Shown piece by piece: positions 12,053-23,671 of a stretch of 64,000 nucleotides of DNA (positions are counted from its first letter, which is position 1; each line of letters starts with the position of its first letter). The DNA comes from Ascocoryne sarcoides NRRL 50072 (taxonomy: Eukaryota; Ascomycota; Leotiomycetes; Helotiales; Gelatinodiscaceae). The stretch is taken from positions 2,108,001-2,172,000 of the forward strand of contig KB205945.1 of assembly GCA_000328965.1 (NCBI GenBank), in the 5' to 3' direction. The notes below the pieces were generated by a model that saw only the letters and a program-made list of their open reading frames with translations, was not told where the DNA came from and did not search any database. A program made the position numbers and the translations under genes.

Positions 12053-15000
12053 CTAAACTATACTCTGCGCAAGCGGTTTAGCCGAAAACAGCCCTGCAAC
12101 TTGATAGAACATTTCCTCCATAGGGGGCATCGCAAATGCCGGACCAGCGTCAAAAATCTCCGCCAGCTGTTGCTGCGTCACAACTGGTGTCTCACCCTCA
12201 TCATCATCTTCATGGCCATCAGCTGTTGGTGCTGGCGTGGGAAGTTGCTCATCAACAACGTCTTCCACGTTCTCAACTAGTCGTAAAAGGTCAGCAGCCT
12301 GCTCGTCAGGTATATCATCTAGTTGAAGAGCGGATGTAGACTGCGCTAGAGCAGTGAGCCCTTGAGCTCCCTTCCTATGCATGGTGCGAATTTCGGCAGC
12401 GGTATCGATGACGATGTATCCTTCGGAGCTAACATCCGCAACAAGAGCCGTGATGAGTGTCGGAAGACGCTCACAAGACACTGCTTCTTGATTGCCTTGA
12501 TGGAACACACTCAGCTCTGAGTAAAAGTCGGTTAGCAGAGACTGTGTCTGAAGAGATTTATCGGGGCGTTTAAGAAGCGGCAGCGCAAGAGCGAAAGATC
12601 TACTCTTTCGGTCGACGGCTAGGTGTATCATCTCCTGCTTTTGCTGGGTAGAAAGAGTAGCAACCCTTGAAGCTAATCTTATGCCAAATTTTGTTTCTTC
12701 GGAAACGACGTCGTAGACTATTAGTTTGTTTGATAGTGCGATCAGATCGGGGCCGAGAAAATCCAAATGAATAAGCTCTCCATCATATAAGCCAGAATGA
12801 GAGGTCCTGATGGTTCCAGAGTCAGGATCTATTAGATGTAGAAGTCTCTCGGCAGTCTCTACACCAGCGGCGAGAACCGACCCGTCATCGGAAAATGCCA
12901 CACAACCACTTATTGGGCAATCGCTCTGCCCAATACTCTCGTCTAAAAGTTCTCCCTTCCCTAGTAGAATTGCATGGTCGCATTTCCAATTCTTGAGAGG
13001 CAATCCAGTCTTGCCGCGAACAATTATGCCATCTTGTTTGCGTGTTTTTGAGGACCATATACGCGCTACCCCATCTTCGCCGATGGTTGAAAAGCGGGAT
13101 GAACTAGGATCAGCAGCAAGATCTAAAATCCTGCCTGCATCAGCTGAAAAAATGCCAATGGCATGGGGCGCGTCGATTCTCGAAACAAGGTCCCACGCTT
13201 CATCTTCTTGGTTCCATCGCCAGAATTTAAGAAACACTTCACGGCGGCGACCTTGCTCAATAGCAAGATTTTCTTCCCTGGTGGTTACAGATTGCAGGTC
13301 TAATGTGGAGGGCGACCACTCGTCAACGGTTGCAAGCCATTGGCCATCACTGGAAATCTTCATATGGGTGACTCGTGGTTCAGTCAATTGGCTAGCTGTA
13401 GGACCTGCATTAACATTTGTGATGTTGGTTCTCGTTAGTGCCTGACGAGATAAGTTGTGAGAGTTGCTCAGGTCGTATGATTGCAAGAAAGGATTACTCG
13501 TGGTAAGTGGATTAACTGCTCGGATTTCCTGTGATTGCCCGACACACAGGAGAAGTCGAGAGGGCTGCGCAGGATTGATGACAGCAGGTGTACGCTGAAC
13601 TAGAGGTTGTTCCCAAGCGAGCTCTTCTACTCTCTCAACCTGAAGCTCTGGAGCAACGTCGGTTTCAATTACACTGGCCTGAATCCCAGAGATATTGGCA
13701 GTGGGTTCAAGTTCCGCAGTGGATATAATCATTGCCGAGTTGTCTGCAAGGTGAATGGCGTATGATGTTCCAGAAGGAGAAACGACAACATTTTGGATGG
13801 TTGCAGTTAGATGAGGTAGAAATTGCTTGCGTCCGGTGTCGAGTTGCCACAACACCAAGACCGTCTCAGTACCTCCCGTAATGATATAATTACCTACCAC
13901 TTGTTAGCTACCTGATAAGAAAAGGTCTGGGGATACACACCATCTAGAGACCACTTAGCGGTATGTACCGCTTGTCGATGCCAATGCAACTTCCGGGGAG
14001 CGATACTGATTGTCGATGATGATACCGGATTCTGGGCGTGGAAGAGTTTTGCGAGCAAATCCTCATAAACAAAAACAACTCCTTTAACATCGCCAACCAC
14101 GAGATTCACCACAAGGGCAGTAGAGCTCTTCCTGGCTTGATCAATCTTGGGCATTCGTTTCTCTGAGATTCTCTCATAAGCTCTGATGTCCAATGACTTG
14201 ATAGCATCTTGCGACTGAAAGGTGCGGAAATCGTATCTAATCTTATCGATTGTATCGAATTCTGTCGATCTAAGACGACCGAGCAAAATCCTATTACCAG
14301 AAGCCCCTACTAGAACCTCTCCCTCTTTTGCAGACTTCAGATACTGTATCCGCTCTGCCGTCGTGAAGATAGTCCTCGCGACCGTCTTGATTGGGCCGTT
14401 TGGAGGTGCCAGTTCGTTTGCTGTTATTCGAAAGCCCCCATCTTTGCGAAGCTCTGTAGTAAAAACAACGTCTTTTCTCCGACCTGCAGATGACATTGAA
14501 GCCACTGTCATGTAAATGCATCCGGTCGAAGATATTCCCCAGAATTGATCCGCCCCAGCTCCAGTTGTCCAATCCACGCTGAAGATAGAGCCATCTGAGC
14601 ATGCAACCCAGAGAATGTGTATCTGTGTTGGAGATAAACAGTATGTGATGATGTGAGGAGGTTGCTGTTGCTTTTGGTTGAGTTGGACCTTGATCGAACG
14701 GACCAGAAGAGAATTTGCGGTTGAGTAGACCAATATGCTGTTTGTATTTGCTACAATGAGAAATCTAAGACAGTTAGCAAAAACCCTAAAGGCAAGGAAG
14801 AAAGATAGCACACTTTTCATCGACAGAGAATACAGGATCAGCATTGATCATCCGTCCTCCTATAGGTTCCGACAGTTTCCACCGTGCAGCAGCCTCTCTC
14901 ATTCTTGCAGCTTTTGAGGGTGCTCTTTCTGGATCCCCGAGAGTTGCCAGAGTGTCCTGATTCTTGTCTTCTTCTCGAGACTCATGATCAATGAAGTCAT

Positions 15001-15382
15001 CATAATCTTGGGCCTCTGGAGATGCAAGCCCAGTGCGTGGCTTTTGACTATCCTGGGGATTTTCTTCCACTCTGATCTCCGATGGTGCTAGAGCCTTTAA
15101 CTTTTTCTCTCTCTTTCGAGATTTCTTGCTGGCAGACTGCGGAAGACTTGCTGCTTGCTGTTCCGACTCTACTACACGGCCATTGGCCCCGTTTTCTTGC
15201 AGACCGTTTGTTGTGCTAGCTGGCGGATTGAAGGCAGCTTCCCAGCCAGATATTTTCCCGATGAAGCCCAAAACGTTTTTGGATTTGGATTCGACAGATT
15301 TTATACGTTTTGGAGTCTCAGATACTTCCACTGGAGCTCTTTTGCGCTTCAGCGCGGAAGCCATGGTGTTGTCAGAGTCCAT
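12053..15382 (-). CDS. UTP17: U3 snoRNP / SSU-processome WD40 protein Utp17 (Nan1, WDR75)
   Basis: Nucleolar WD-repeat protein of the t-UTP subcomplex, needed for pre-rRNA transcription and 18S processing. Exons 14814..15382, 13941..14764 and 12053..13893 give 1077 aa. The N-terminus is basic with nuclear-localisation-like runs (KKSRKREKKLK). The middle and C-terminal parts hold WD repeats; SLDGNYIITGGTETVLVLWQ spans the second intron and matches the Nan1/WDR75 family. Introns are 47 and 49 nt with TGCTAAC and AGCTAAC branch sites. A second ATG at 15364 is also possible. It diverges from RPB10 across 219 bp. Confidence 0.88.
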
Positions 15383-15601
15383 GTGGAGTTTGTGCAGTTC
15401 GTCGATATCTTGAAGGCAAAAGTGAACTTTTTTTTACAGCATTCGGTGAAAGTTCGCGAAACCCATTTTTTAGCGCGGTTTTTTTTTATTCTTCAAAGGC
15501 CCGCACGCGACAAGGCTCATCCTCGAAACCGAAGGAATACACCATCCTCCAACTTTTGGACTTCAGACAAATCAAGCCGACTCTGCTGCACACATATCAA
15601 A
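15383..15601. promoter_or_regulatory. Bidirectional promoter UTP17 / RPB10
   Basis: Only 219 bp separate the two divergent starts. The stretch contains two long T tracts (about 15428-15435 and 15479-15486) and GC-rich GCGCGG between them. Poly(dA:dT) tracts usually exclude nucleosomes in constitutive fungal promoters. Both products serve rRNA synthesis or processing, so co-expression is plausible. Confidence 0.55.
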
Positions 15602-16055
15602 ATGATTATTCCAGTCCGATGCTTCTCCTGCGGGAAGGTAGACATCGTCCAGTCCCACTTCCATCGCCGCATCTACTGACTTGACATAGGTGGTTGGCGA
15701 TCTATGGGAACGCTATCTGAAGCTCATTGACGAAGGGGTCCCGGATGGGTCAGTTGAATTACTAGCTATCTCTTCTCTGCTTCAAATGCTGACATCTTTG
15801 GTAGTGATGCGATGGATCAACTTGGATGCAAGAGATACTGCTGCCGACGCATGGTCATGACCCATGTCGACCTGATTGAAAAGCTCCTCAAGTATGAATT
15901 TTCACTACACTACGAACGTTTCTTAGTGATCTGGGCTCGAGGCGTAGCGGAAATGCGAGGGGGCGATATTTAGTTTTGCGGTAGAAGGGCTGACAATATC
16001 TCATAGGTACAACCCGGCCGAACGAGACGCAAAGAGAGCAGCATTGCAGAATTAG
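15602..16055 (+). CDS. RPB10: RNA polymerase I/II/III common subunit Rpb10 (ABC10-beta)
   Basis: Small zinc-binding subunit shared by all three nuclear RNA polymerases. Four tiny exons, 15602..15637, 15690..15748, 15805..15891 and 16007..16055, give 76 aa (family usually 67-76). The signature is complete: MIIPVRCFSCGK, then VVGDLWERYL, LGCKRYCCRRM and HVDLIEKLLKYNP. The zinc site is the CFSC pair plus the CC pair. Introns are 52, 56 and 115 nt. No exon is longer than 90 nt, so simple open-frame scans miss this gene. Confidence 0.96.
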
Positions 16056-17996
16056 ATGTGGATAGGATAAGGGCAGGCGTTTCGAGGCGGCAAGATACTC
16101 GCGGTGCATATATGGCGTATTGAAATGGCGTTGGGGGGGGTTTTGAGGGGTTGGTGCTCAGAGATGAGACCGCATACTCAATATGAAAGGATTTCTATCA
16201 ACATTTCTATCCAACAAGACAGAGCCATCTGTGCCACAGCTTTGGAGACCGAATCTACATATAGCCGCGCTTTCATCGATTTAAATTATCTATGGCACGG
16301 CTATCTTCCGAATCCTCGCCGATGGGTCGCCGGTGGTCGGCCATATTGGAAGCATGATGTTTATCCCAGGTACGGCGCTGCCCTTTTCCCACCACGAAGG
16401 TTGAGATTGGTAAGATTGGTGGCTTTAGACTTTCCAGAGCCACTGTCGGATCGGAAGGAATGCGTTTGTTGGTACAAAATGATAGGTCTGCGGGTAATTC
16501 AAGCGCCTATGCAAGCGCAGAGTGCGTGTCTTTAAGCTAGTTACGTCGCAGACTTTTGAGTTGCATAGCATTCAGGGAGGTCTTATGCAAGGCAGAGGCT
16601 TTTCTAAAGATGCACTCTATTGTACCTACGTACCTCGGAAGTTTTTAAAATCTTAATTATCATTTGATCTGTTAAGTTTCCTTGGACCAATCATCGCAAG
16701 AAGAGATGTGTAAGCGCAATTGCCAGCTCATCGTTGAAACTGGGGGTCTAGAGCTTGAATGTTGGAGTTGATAGAACAATGTGACCATCTTACAGATACC
16801 TACCTCGTCCCCGTCCAATGAGCGTGACTAAGACTATGTGTTTGTTTCAAGCGGGAAAAGCATTCCTGGCTCGGTTGTTGGTGTCTTGTGGAACACTCGG
16901 AGGAATTGACAGTAAGTGTTTCCAAGCGGTGCGGATAGATGGCCAGAGATGGTCGATCAAAATTGGCCAACAGCACCCGACGCAACGGTTCGGGTGGAAG
17001 GGTTGGCTGGGGTTACAAGATGTGAAAAGATGCCTCTATCATCATAGGAAGTAGTCTGGTTACCAGAGGCGGATGAACCCGTCTATGCCTCCAAGAAACA
17101 AGCCATCGCCGATTGGAAACGACATAGCCAACTCTCAATTGGCTCTTCTCAACAAGTTGGCTTAAGCCCGGAGTGTGACTATGCTCTTCGAAAGCACTAT
17201 TCCCATGATTTTGGTTCCAAAGAGGGGTGCTGGATAGCGGAAACGTGGAATATCAAGAGAGCCAAGGCCATCCAAGGAGGACTTCCTCCTGTCGTTAAGC
17301 GCCCAACCCTGGGCTATACTCATGCAACCTTCAATCAAGAGACGCGCATCTGCAGGTGTAATTGGCCGGCTTGAGATCTTTCTGCACGAAACCCTTAACA
17401 GACTTTCTTTGACCCCTTTGCTCTTCTGGTTATGTCTCACTCGCTTCGGGGGCCAGAAAGCTACTCCGCCGGTTCACCACTTCGCAATTGCACCCACTTG
17501 TGAGACCCTGTCAGAGCTACACGGCGTGCACCCTCTGCTCGACAGCAAGGGCTCTGTATGGGTTATCCTGGCCAAGTCAACGTTGGTTATTCTGCCCGTT
17601 GGGACCGTACGGCGCAGCGCGATTCCATCAACACCAACTACTCCGTAAGCTCACAATCCCTTCGGCTGTGATATGCACGACGCCAACCTACCTTTCGCTG
17701 CCCATCACAGAGAGCAAGTGCCGTCCCGAGCATCGCCGGACTATTGCTCTTCTTGACCAGGTGTGAGGTTGCATGACCGACGAGCGACTGCGCTCTCCAT
17801 CCGACCAGAGCTGCTGGTGCTGACAGGGCGTGGATTCAGCCTTCAGTCACGACCCACACCAACATCTTCTTGAAAGACTAGGCCTGTCCACGGCTGAGCC
17901 AGCACTACGCCGCGAAAGCTTGATAACAAGCTACAAGACCGTCCTCGAGGCCTTCTCAAGCTTTAAGCATATCCGCATATCAGCCCTACCCTAACA
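16056..17996. other. Intergenic, upstream of the helical-repeat gene
   Basis: 1.94 kb with fairly high GC. It probably holds the promoter and long leader of the gene at 17997. A G8 run lies near 16133. The open frame at 16104-16535 has no recognisable domain and was not called. Confidence 0.45.
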
Positions 17997-20436
17997 ATGG
18001 CATTGGAGAGCCCCCTGGTCTCCTCCCCAGCCCATATGATGTCTGCCTTTTCTCCATATACCGACTTCTCTTTATCGCCCAACTCCCCAGCACAGGCTAA
18101 CTCTCCGCGGTTTCAATCGATGTACGTGTGATGGCGAGTCGTGGATTTGGTCGAGATGCTGATATTTTGTAGGTCGGCGCGCAGCTCAGCAGAATCATCG
18201 GGCCTTCGACCCAACTCAACTGATGGCGGACTCTCGCCCAACGGCGCACAAATGACAAGTCCGAGTGATATGGTGGGCCCATCACCGGTCACCTCAAATG
18301 GAACTGAGACGACAGAAATTGAAGACGAAGCTGCGGATGAAGTGCAAGATATTGTACCCACCCCTCCAACGCTATCTGGTTCGGTGGACTCCCAGGCTAC
18401 AGTAAGAGGAATCGCCCGGAAGAGAGCAAGGTGACGCCGGCTGATGCATTCTATAGTTGAAAAGACTCAGCACAGATATCCCCGAGCGATTTCGAACTTC
18501 CCTCGACGACGAGTCTATATCTGTCATACATGCGCCGGAGGGATTTGGAAATTTCGTGGGTGCTACCTGACGCAGTTGGATGGGATATAGCTGACCATCC
18601 CACAGCAGACCACTGTTGAAGACAGTTCTTCTCCTACACAGCTCCCTCGAATGGCCGAGAGGTCTACACCTACTCCATATCAACAAGGGGAAGGTCAAAC
18701 CGCTACTATCCGTGTCGATTTAGCTGTTCCGGATGACAAGGTAATAACCCCATCCAACCCCACCATTTTGGAGCTCATCTTTCATCTAGAATGCACAACC
18801 AAGCCCTATCTCACCACCTCCAATATCGACAGATGTAAAACCTATCAAATATGGCTTAGAAAACGCAACCCCGCGAGCGCAAACCCGCCAAGAAGTGGAA
18901 GCATTCGCAGGTAGCCAATCCGGTTCCATACGTTCGACCAGTACACACAGCCTTGAAGGTGCGTCACATAGCCTCAGAGACTACCCGCGTTACTCATGGA
19001 CTGCAGGGATTCCAGAAGACCAGCGTGAAGTTGAAGAAGATCAGTTCGATGTCCGCACCGTTCAAAATTCAGACCAGGAGGTCATTGCCTTGAAGACTGC
19101 CTTGCACGAATGCTGGACCCTTTGCAACACGTTGGCAAGTCTGAGCTCAATTCATCGAGAGAGGATATTCAGTTATTCCGGAACGGGAGATGCACATGAA
19201 AAGGCGTGGAAATGCTGCTGGAAGCTGTGTCAAAAGCTCTATGATAGTCGTGACGAAGATCATGAGTTTCATGTCAGGCCTACACTTGATCTGTGTAGGG
19301 ATTTCTGTCAAGCATTATTCGACATCAGACAGCGAAAGGACGAGATTGCCGATTCGGTTCTCAGAGTTAGCTTCGAATTGAACAACCATCTATTCAATAC
19401 TCACGACCGCAACCTCCCGGAAGCCTTTAGAGAACGAACACTAGATTTTTATATCACCTTATGTCATCGACTTATGAAACAAAGAAATGAACTTGCAGCC
19501 GAGACTGATGCTCTACTTCGAGCATGCTGGGGCCTTGCAGAGATGCTTTTCAGTCTTCGTCAAAACAAGCGAGAGGCAAAGCCAGCAGATGAAGAACTCC
19601 TTGGTTCTGCTGTGCAAGCATGCTGGGAACTATGCGATCTTTTCAGGGAAGGATGGACTCAGGTTCGACCCGAACGAGGTACACCCCGACCTTCACAAAC
19701 AACATTTACGCAACCCTCCGATCAGATAAGTCGCACCTCTCATTCGAAGAGCAGTAGTCTGCCGAGCCTACCAGAAAGTACAGAGACTTCAGACTCCGGA
19801 AGGCTTTACCCGGCCGATCCGCCAGTTAACCGTTATCCTGAAACCCCAACTACTGAGTTTGAGGACACGCCCATCTCACCTGAAGAGAATTCACCAAATA
19901 TCCCCAATATTCTCGTTCTAGGCACAGAGGGAAGTCGCTCCAATACGAGGTGGTCAAGTAATACCTCAACTTTGTCATCTTATTCGCAGGGAAGTGCAAA
20001 ATCTTCTAGCACAGTCACAACCGCTACCAGTACTGAGGACGTTAATCTCACTCGACTGAAAGTTCTGATTCTCAAAGCCGCCATGAATGTTGGCTTCACT
20101 CGGACAACACCCACCACTGCTGGGCCTAATCGAGCTGACCCCCCAGCTCTCCAAAACTTTGTCAAGACACTTCCAACAGGCTCATTTGGCTCTTTACCCT
20201 CCCATGCAACTCTTCTTACATCCTATCGGCAACTCGTGTTAAACGATCCAACGTTTAGAAGTTCAAGCTCACTCCCTGCCATTGGCAAGAAGGCCAGTGC
20301 AGCTGATGTAGCTAAGAGTGTTGGTTGGATGATGAAAAGTGGGCAATACACATTCTTGAAAGACCTCTTCCGATTGGTGTTTGGATTCCATGTGGAAGAG
20401 GCGGAGACTCGGAAGAATATTAGCATTACTGTCTGA
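17997..20436 (+). CDS. Fungus-specific protein with about seven CW-L-C helical repeats
   Basis: I do not recognise a characterised function. Exons 17997..18121, 18173..18401, 18457..18555, 18606..18740 and 18790..20436 give 744 aa in one frame. The first 280 residues are Ser/Pro-rich and disordered. Residues about 290-490 hold seven imperfect helical units built on a theme like ECWTLC, CCWKLC, LCRDFC, ACWGLA and ACWELC, each followed by LF/LY and basic or acidic residues. A Ser/Thr-rich linker precedes a conserved-looking C-terminal domain (LKVLILKAAMNVGF to FRLVFGFHVEEAE). A cytosolic scaffold is plausible, but that is inference. The acceptor at 18605 is a tandem CAGCAG. Confidence 0.8.
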
Positions 20437-22023
20437 GTGGATGTCGCATTTCGAACCTGGTACTTTTTCCCCAAAGAAAACACGGGCGAAGAGAACAGGC
20501 ACGGACTAGTACGTCGGCCTTGGTCGGGAGTGCTATTTTCCATTTTGCCTCCGCCATCCGCCGTTCAAAGCCGATGCAAATATGGGATCTTCTTGATCCA
20601 AACGAAAGCGAGGTTTAGGGCCGTCTAGGGCTCGTCGCTGGTCCTCCAGCGTACCATTAATTCCTGGATTAGAAAGGCAAGCATACATATCTACTTCGCA
20701 CGTGATCACATCATTAGCATCAAGTTATACATCACGTGGACTCCCTTTCAGACTCGAGCATAGACTTGAGCAGGCTATTTGCTATTATTTTGCCATATTT
20801 ACAATGGCACCGGATATTACATGTGCTAGAAAATAATGCTTTGTACACACTTTTTTTAAAGTTAGGTGGATTGGATTGAACTGGATTGGAGCATGTTTTA
20901 GATACCCCTTGAAGTCGGCGTTTAGAATGGCGTAGTGATTGGCGTCGAGGACGGGTTGCGCTTGTTTTATTCTCTGAAGGCTAATTATATCATTATATAT
21001 TATTATGCTATGATTTAGCCGTTAATATCACTTAGTGTTTGGTATTTATGATTTCATTTTTGTTAACTGTGCTGTGGTGCAGGCGAATACGATTAGAGTA
21101 TAAGAATGACTGACTAGGTTTGTTCAAAGTATCAAATAGAGGAATATTAGGCTCTATTATGTGTTGGCTCTTAGAATGGGAACGGTTGGTGACTCGGTGG
21201 AATGGTGTCAGCCTGCATTCTTAGCAAAGATCAGAAAAAGTGACGAATCGCCGTCACTTCTACAAATGAGGACGATCAGACGCTTCCTTGGCTATGTAGG
21301 TGATTTAGTAGCAGATTTTATTTTAAGATTACTTAGAAAGAGGGTTGGAGTGAAGAGTGAGAGTGGATAGGTAGGTAGATATGACGTGGGGTAGGGATTC
21401 CAGACTGATCAGAGGGTTAGACTCTTGCGTGTAAGCACGGTAAAGGTGGAGGGGGTAAAGCTGTTTACCTGGTCTGATCTTATTGTTTTTGGAGGTGTTC
21501 CTCCTTGGTACGCATACTACCGTTAGGCTCGTTTTGCTTTTTTGCGTTAAGCTTCAATTTGGGAGTAATATGGGGAAGATAAGCTCAAATAGATGACGGC
21601 CAACTACAAAAGTAGCCAGACAAGAAAAGAGGATTGCTGAAGATTGCTAATTTGGAGGAGTTCTTTTTTCATAGCGATCCTTCTTCTCGGAGCCTCTGTT
21701 ATGGGCATTTTGAAACATGGGTCGGATTGCGTAATTGCAGGCGCTGTAAATCAAAGTGAATTTTCGTGTTATAGCAAGTTTGCAACAGATTTACATTCAC
21801 TTGGGTTTCAATTACTGTTCCTCTATCTGCGACTCATAGCCAAAGAACTTCAAGTGATCATATCAAGGCAATCAGTCATCCGCTATGGTTACGCAACACA
21901 CTTATGCCCGTCATAAATACCTAGCTCCTTCAGCTCTAGTTGTTTTATCCTTTAGGGCTTAGACGAGACCAACACCTTGAAGTAAAAGGCCTCATACGGA
22001 GAAGGGAAAAGAAGAGAAGAAAG
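20437..22023. other. Intergenic, AT-rich
   Basis: 1.59 kb after the helical-repeat gene. Small open frames (21161-21370, 21644-21916) show no family features. I see nothing else here. Confidence 0.45.
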
Positions 22024-22305
22024 ATGTGTCATATGATCAGTTACCATTACCGAACCTGCGGCTGCCTATCGAAAATCGGACTCTTCGTGTGTAAAATGGC
22101 GAAGAAGGCGGGGTTAGATTTTGATGAGAAGTGTGAGCGATATCAAGCTACAGAGCAGATATTGAGGTCGGGCGATGATAGGTGTGTGGAGTGTCGGTGG
22201 AAGGAGATAGAGGATAGAGAGGGGAACGGCAAGAGGAAGGAGCAAGGGAGAAGGGATAGTGATGATGATGAGGACTGGGTGGATGTCCAAGGAAAGTTGA
22301 GGTGA
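22024..22305 (+). CDS. Small cysteine-containing hypothetical protein
   Basis: Single open frame of 93 codons. The N-terminal half has a fungal small-protein pattern, MCHMISYHYRTCGC, then a CVEC pair near residue 59. The C-terminal third is charged (KRKEQGRRDSDDDEDWVD). The layout suggests a small zinc-binding protein of the kind common in filamentous fungi, with no known function. There is no signal peptide. It is not certain to be a gene; support is the cysteine pattern and acidic tail. Confidence 0.45.
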   Translation: MCHMISYHYRTCGCLSKIGLFVCKMAKKAGLDFDEKCERYQATEQILRSGDDRCVECRWKEIEDREGNGKRKEQGRRDSDDDEDWVDVQGKLR

Positions 22306-22807
22306 TCGGGGTTTCTATGTTTTGTGTATGGTAGTGAGGAGATTGGTGGTTGTAACTAGCACCGGCTTTGCGAAGTGGGAGTTTGAGTCGAGATGATGGT
22401 GAATGGAAAGTAGGATGAGGGTCTGCTGATGTAGGTAGTGTGTAGACGGAAGCTGAAGAACATGCGTCGCACTGCGGCTATGTTTGAATCCACAGGCATT
22501 TGGCAATGTGGAAAACTCCCAAGGAGTGATTATGAGTAATGTCCCACTAATAGAAGGCAGAGAAACACACTTCCATTGAGACATCTATGCTTAAAGTAAC
22601 ACTACACACATGAACTTTTAACGTTTCCCCTCTTTAGTGTAAGCGAATGCTTCTGTTTCAAGACTGCATACCAGTCGGATCCCTTCTTAAAGATGTCAAT
22701 CTTCTTAAGACCATCATTCAAAGAGTTTTTTTATTTCGCACATTATTTGAGATTGATGATACAGATAGAAGATTCACCATCTATCTCCCTCAGGCTGGCA
22801 GGGGGGT
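22306..22807. other. Intergenic
   Basis: About 500 bp between the small Cys protein and the NmrA-like remnant. No gene was recognised. Confidence 0.4.
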
Positions 22808-23014
22808 TTCTTCAAATTTCGCTCTGGAGTCACGACGGTTGCAGAGCTCGCAGCTGCGTATGAGGAAGTCTTCGGGGTTAAAGTCGATGTTATCTGTAAA
22901 GGGAGTCAAGAAGACCTCGAAGCAGAGTTGGCTAAGCTGCGGAAAAAAAAGAGTCCGGCTAGATATTTTGAATACATGTGGGAAGCCGCAGCAGTGCTCG
23001 CAGTCAGACTCTGA
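22808..23014 (+). pseudogene. Remnant of an NmrA-like/SDR reductase C-terminus
   Basis: A 68-codon frame with no usable start reads TTVAELAAAYEEVFGVKVDV, then an acidic-basic helix and RYFEYMWEAAAVL before TGA. This resembles the C-terminal part of fungal NmrA-like NAD(P)-binding proteins. The upstream part in the same frame is interrupted by stops before about 22755, so the Rossmann domain is lost. The family assignment is from memory and moderate. Confidence 0.4.
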
Positions 23015-23044
23015 AGGATTATTTCGCGGAAGAGAGAATTAAGG

Positions 23045-23671
23045 GTATAAATCCGTACAAGCAAGAAAAGCAACTTAAAGCAAGGGTTTTAAATGCCAAT
23101 AGAATAGCTGTATACAGCTTGATTATTTCTGATCAACGTTAATTCTTTGTCATATCATTATAGCTCTATTCTAATGTACTTAACTATTTCCTGTCTGTTA
23201 GATGGTCAGATGACCTTTAGCTATAACTCCTCTTTTATTTCCCAATCTTGTATACGATTATGGTCAACCATATAGGTAAAGATCCCCCTATTTGGGCACT
23301 TTGTAGCGCTCTCTTCCTAAGCCGTTGAGAGCTTATATATATTCTAGTTCCATAAGTCTATCTATGAGGTACATGTATCCCTTGGACTACACCGAATTAT
23401 TCCCCACTGTACGTATTGCTTTAGTATGCTTTAGGTAGCCTCTCCAGGTGCATTCACAGCTACAAAGAGACTTCCTTATATTAGTTCTTCACTCAATTAT
23501 TCATATTGTTCTACGAATTACGAGCAGGTTTTCTTTTTCTATTCTAACTTAATGACTAGAACTCCTGTTACCGTGATAAGGATTCGACATTTCCTTATCA
23601 CTCTACTAATGTCATCCCTTCCTCGTATTCATCCCAATTCGTCATTACACTTCTCTTTTTCTACCCTTATT
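23045..23671. other. Intergenic with degenerate repeat copy
   Basis: 627 bp left of the transporter stop. It contains copy A of the degenerate repeat listed separately. No gene. Confidence 0.5.
23325..23610 (+). repeat. Degenerate dispersed repeat, copy A
   Basis: Shares collinear blocks with 52970..53240, for example TCTATCTATGAGGTACAT versus TCTATCTATGGGATGCAT, and a TTAGT-TTCAC block followed by ATTGTTCTAC. Its right end (23555-23600, ATGACTAGAACTCCTGTTAC onward) also matches 52750-52800. Most differences are C/T or A/G changes, as after RIP. The repeat type is unknown. Confidence 0.6.

Noticed and set aside
16104..16535. 143-codon open frame
   Set aside because: No domain, composition unlike a real protein, and it lies just after the RPB10 stop; probably chance.
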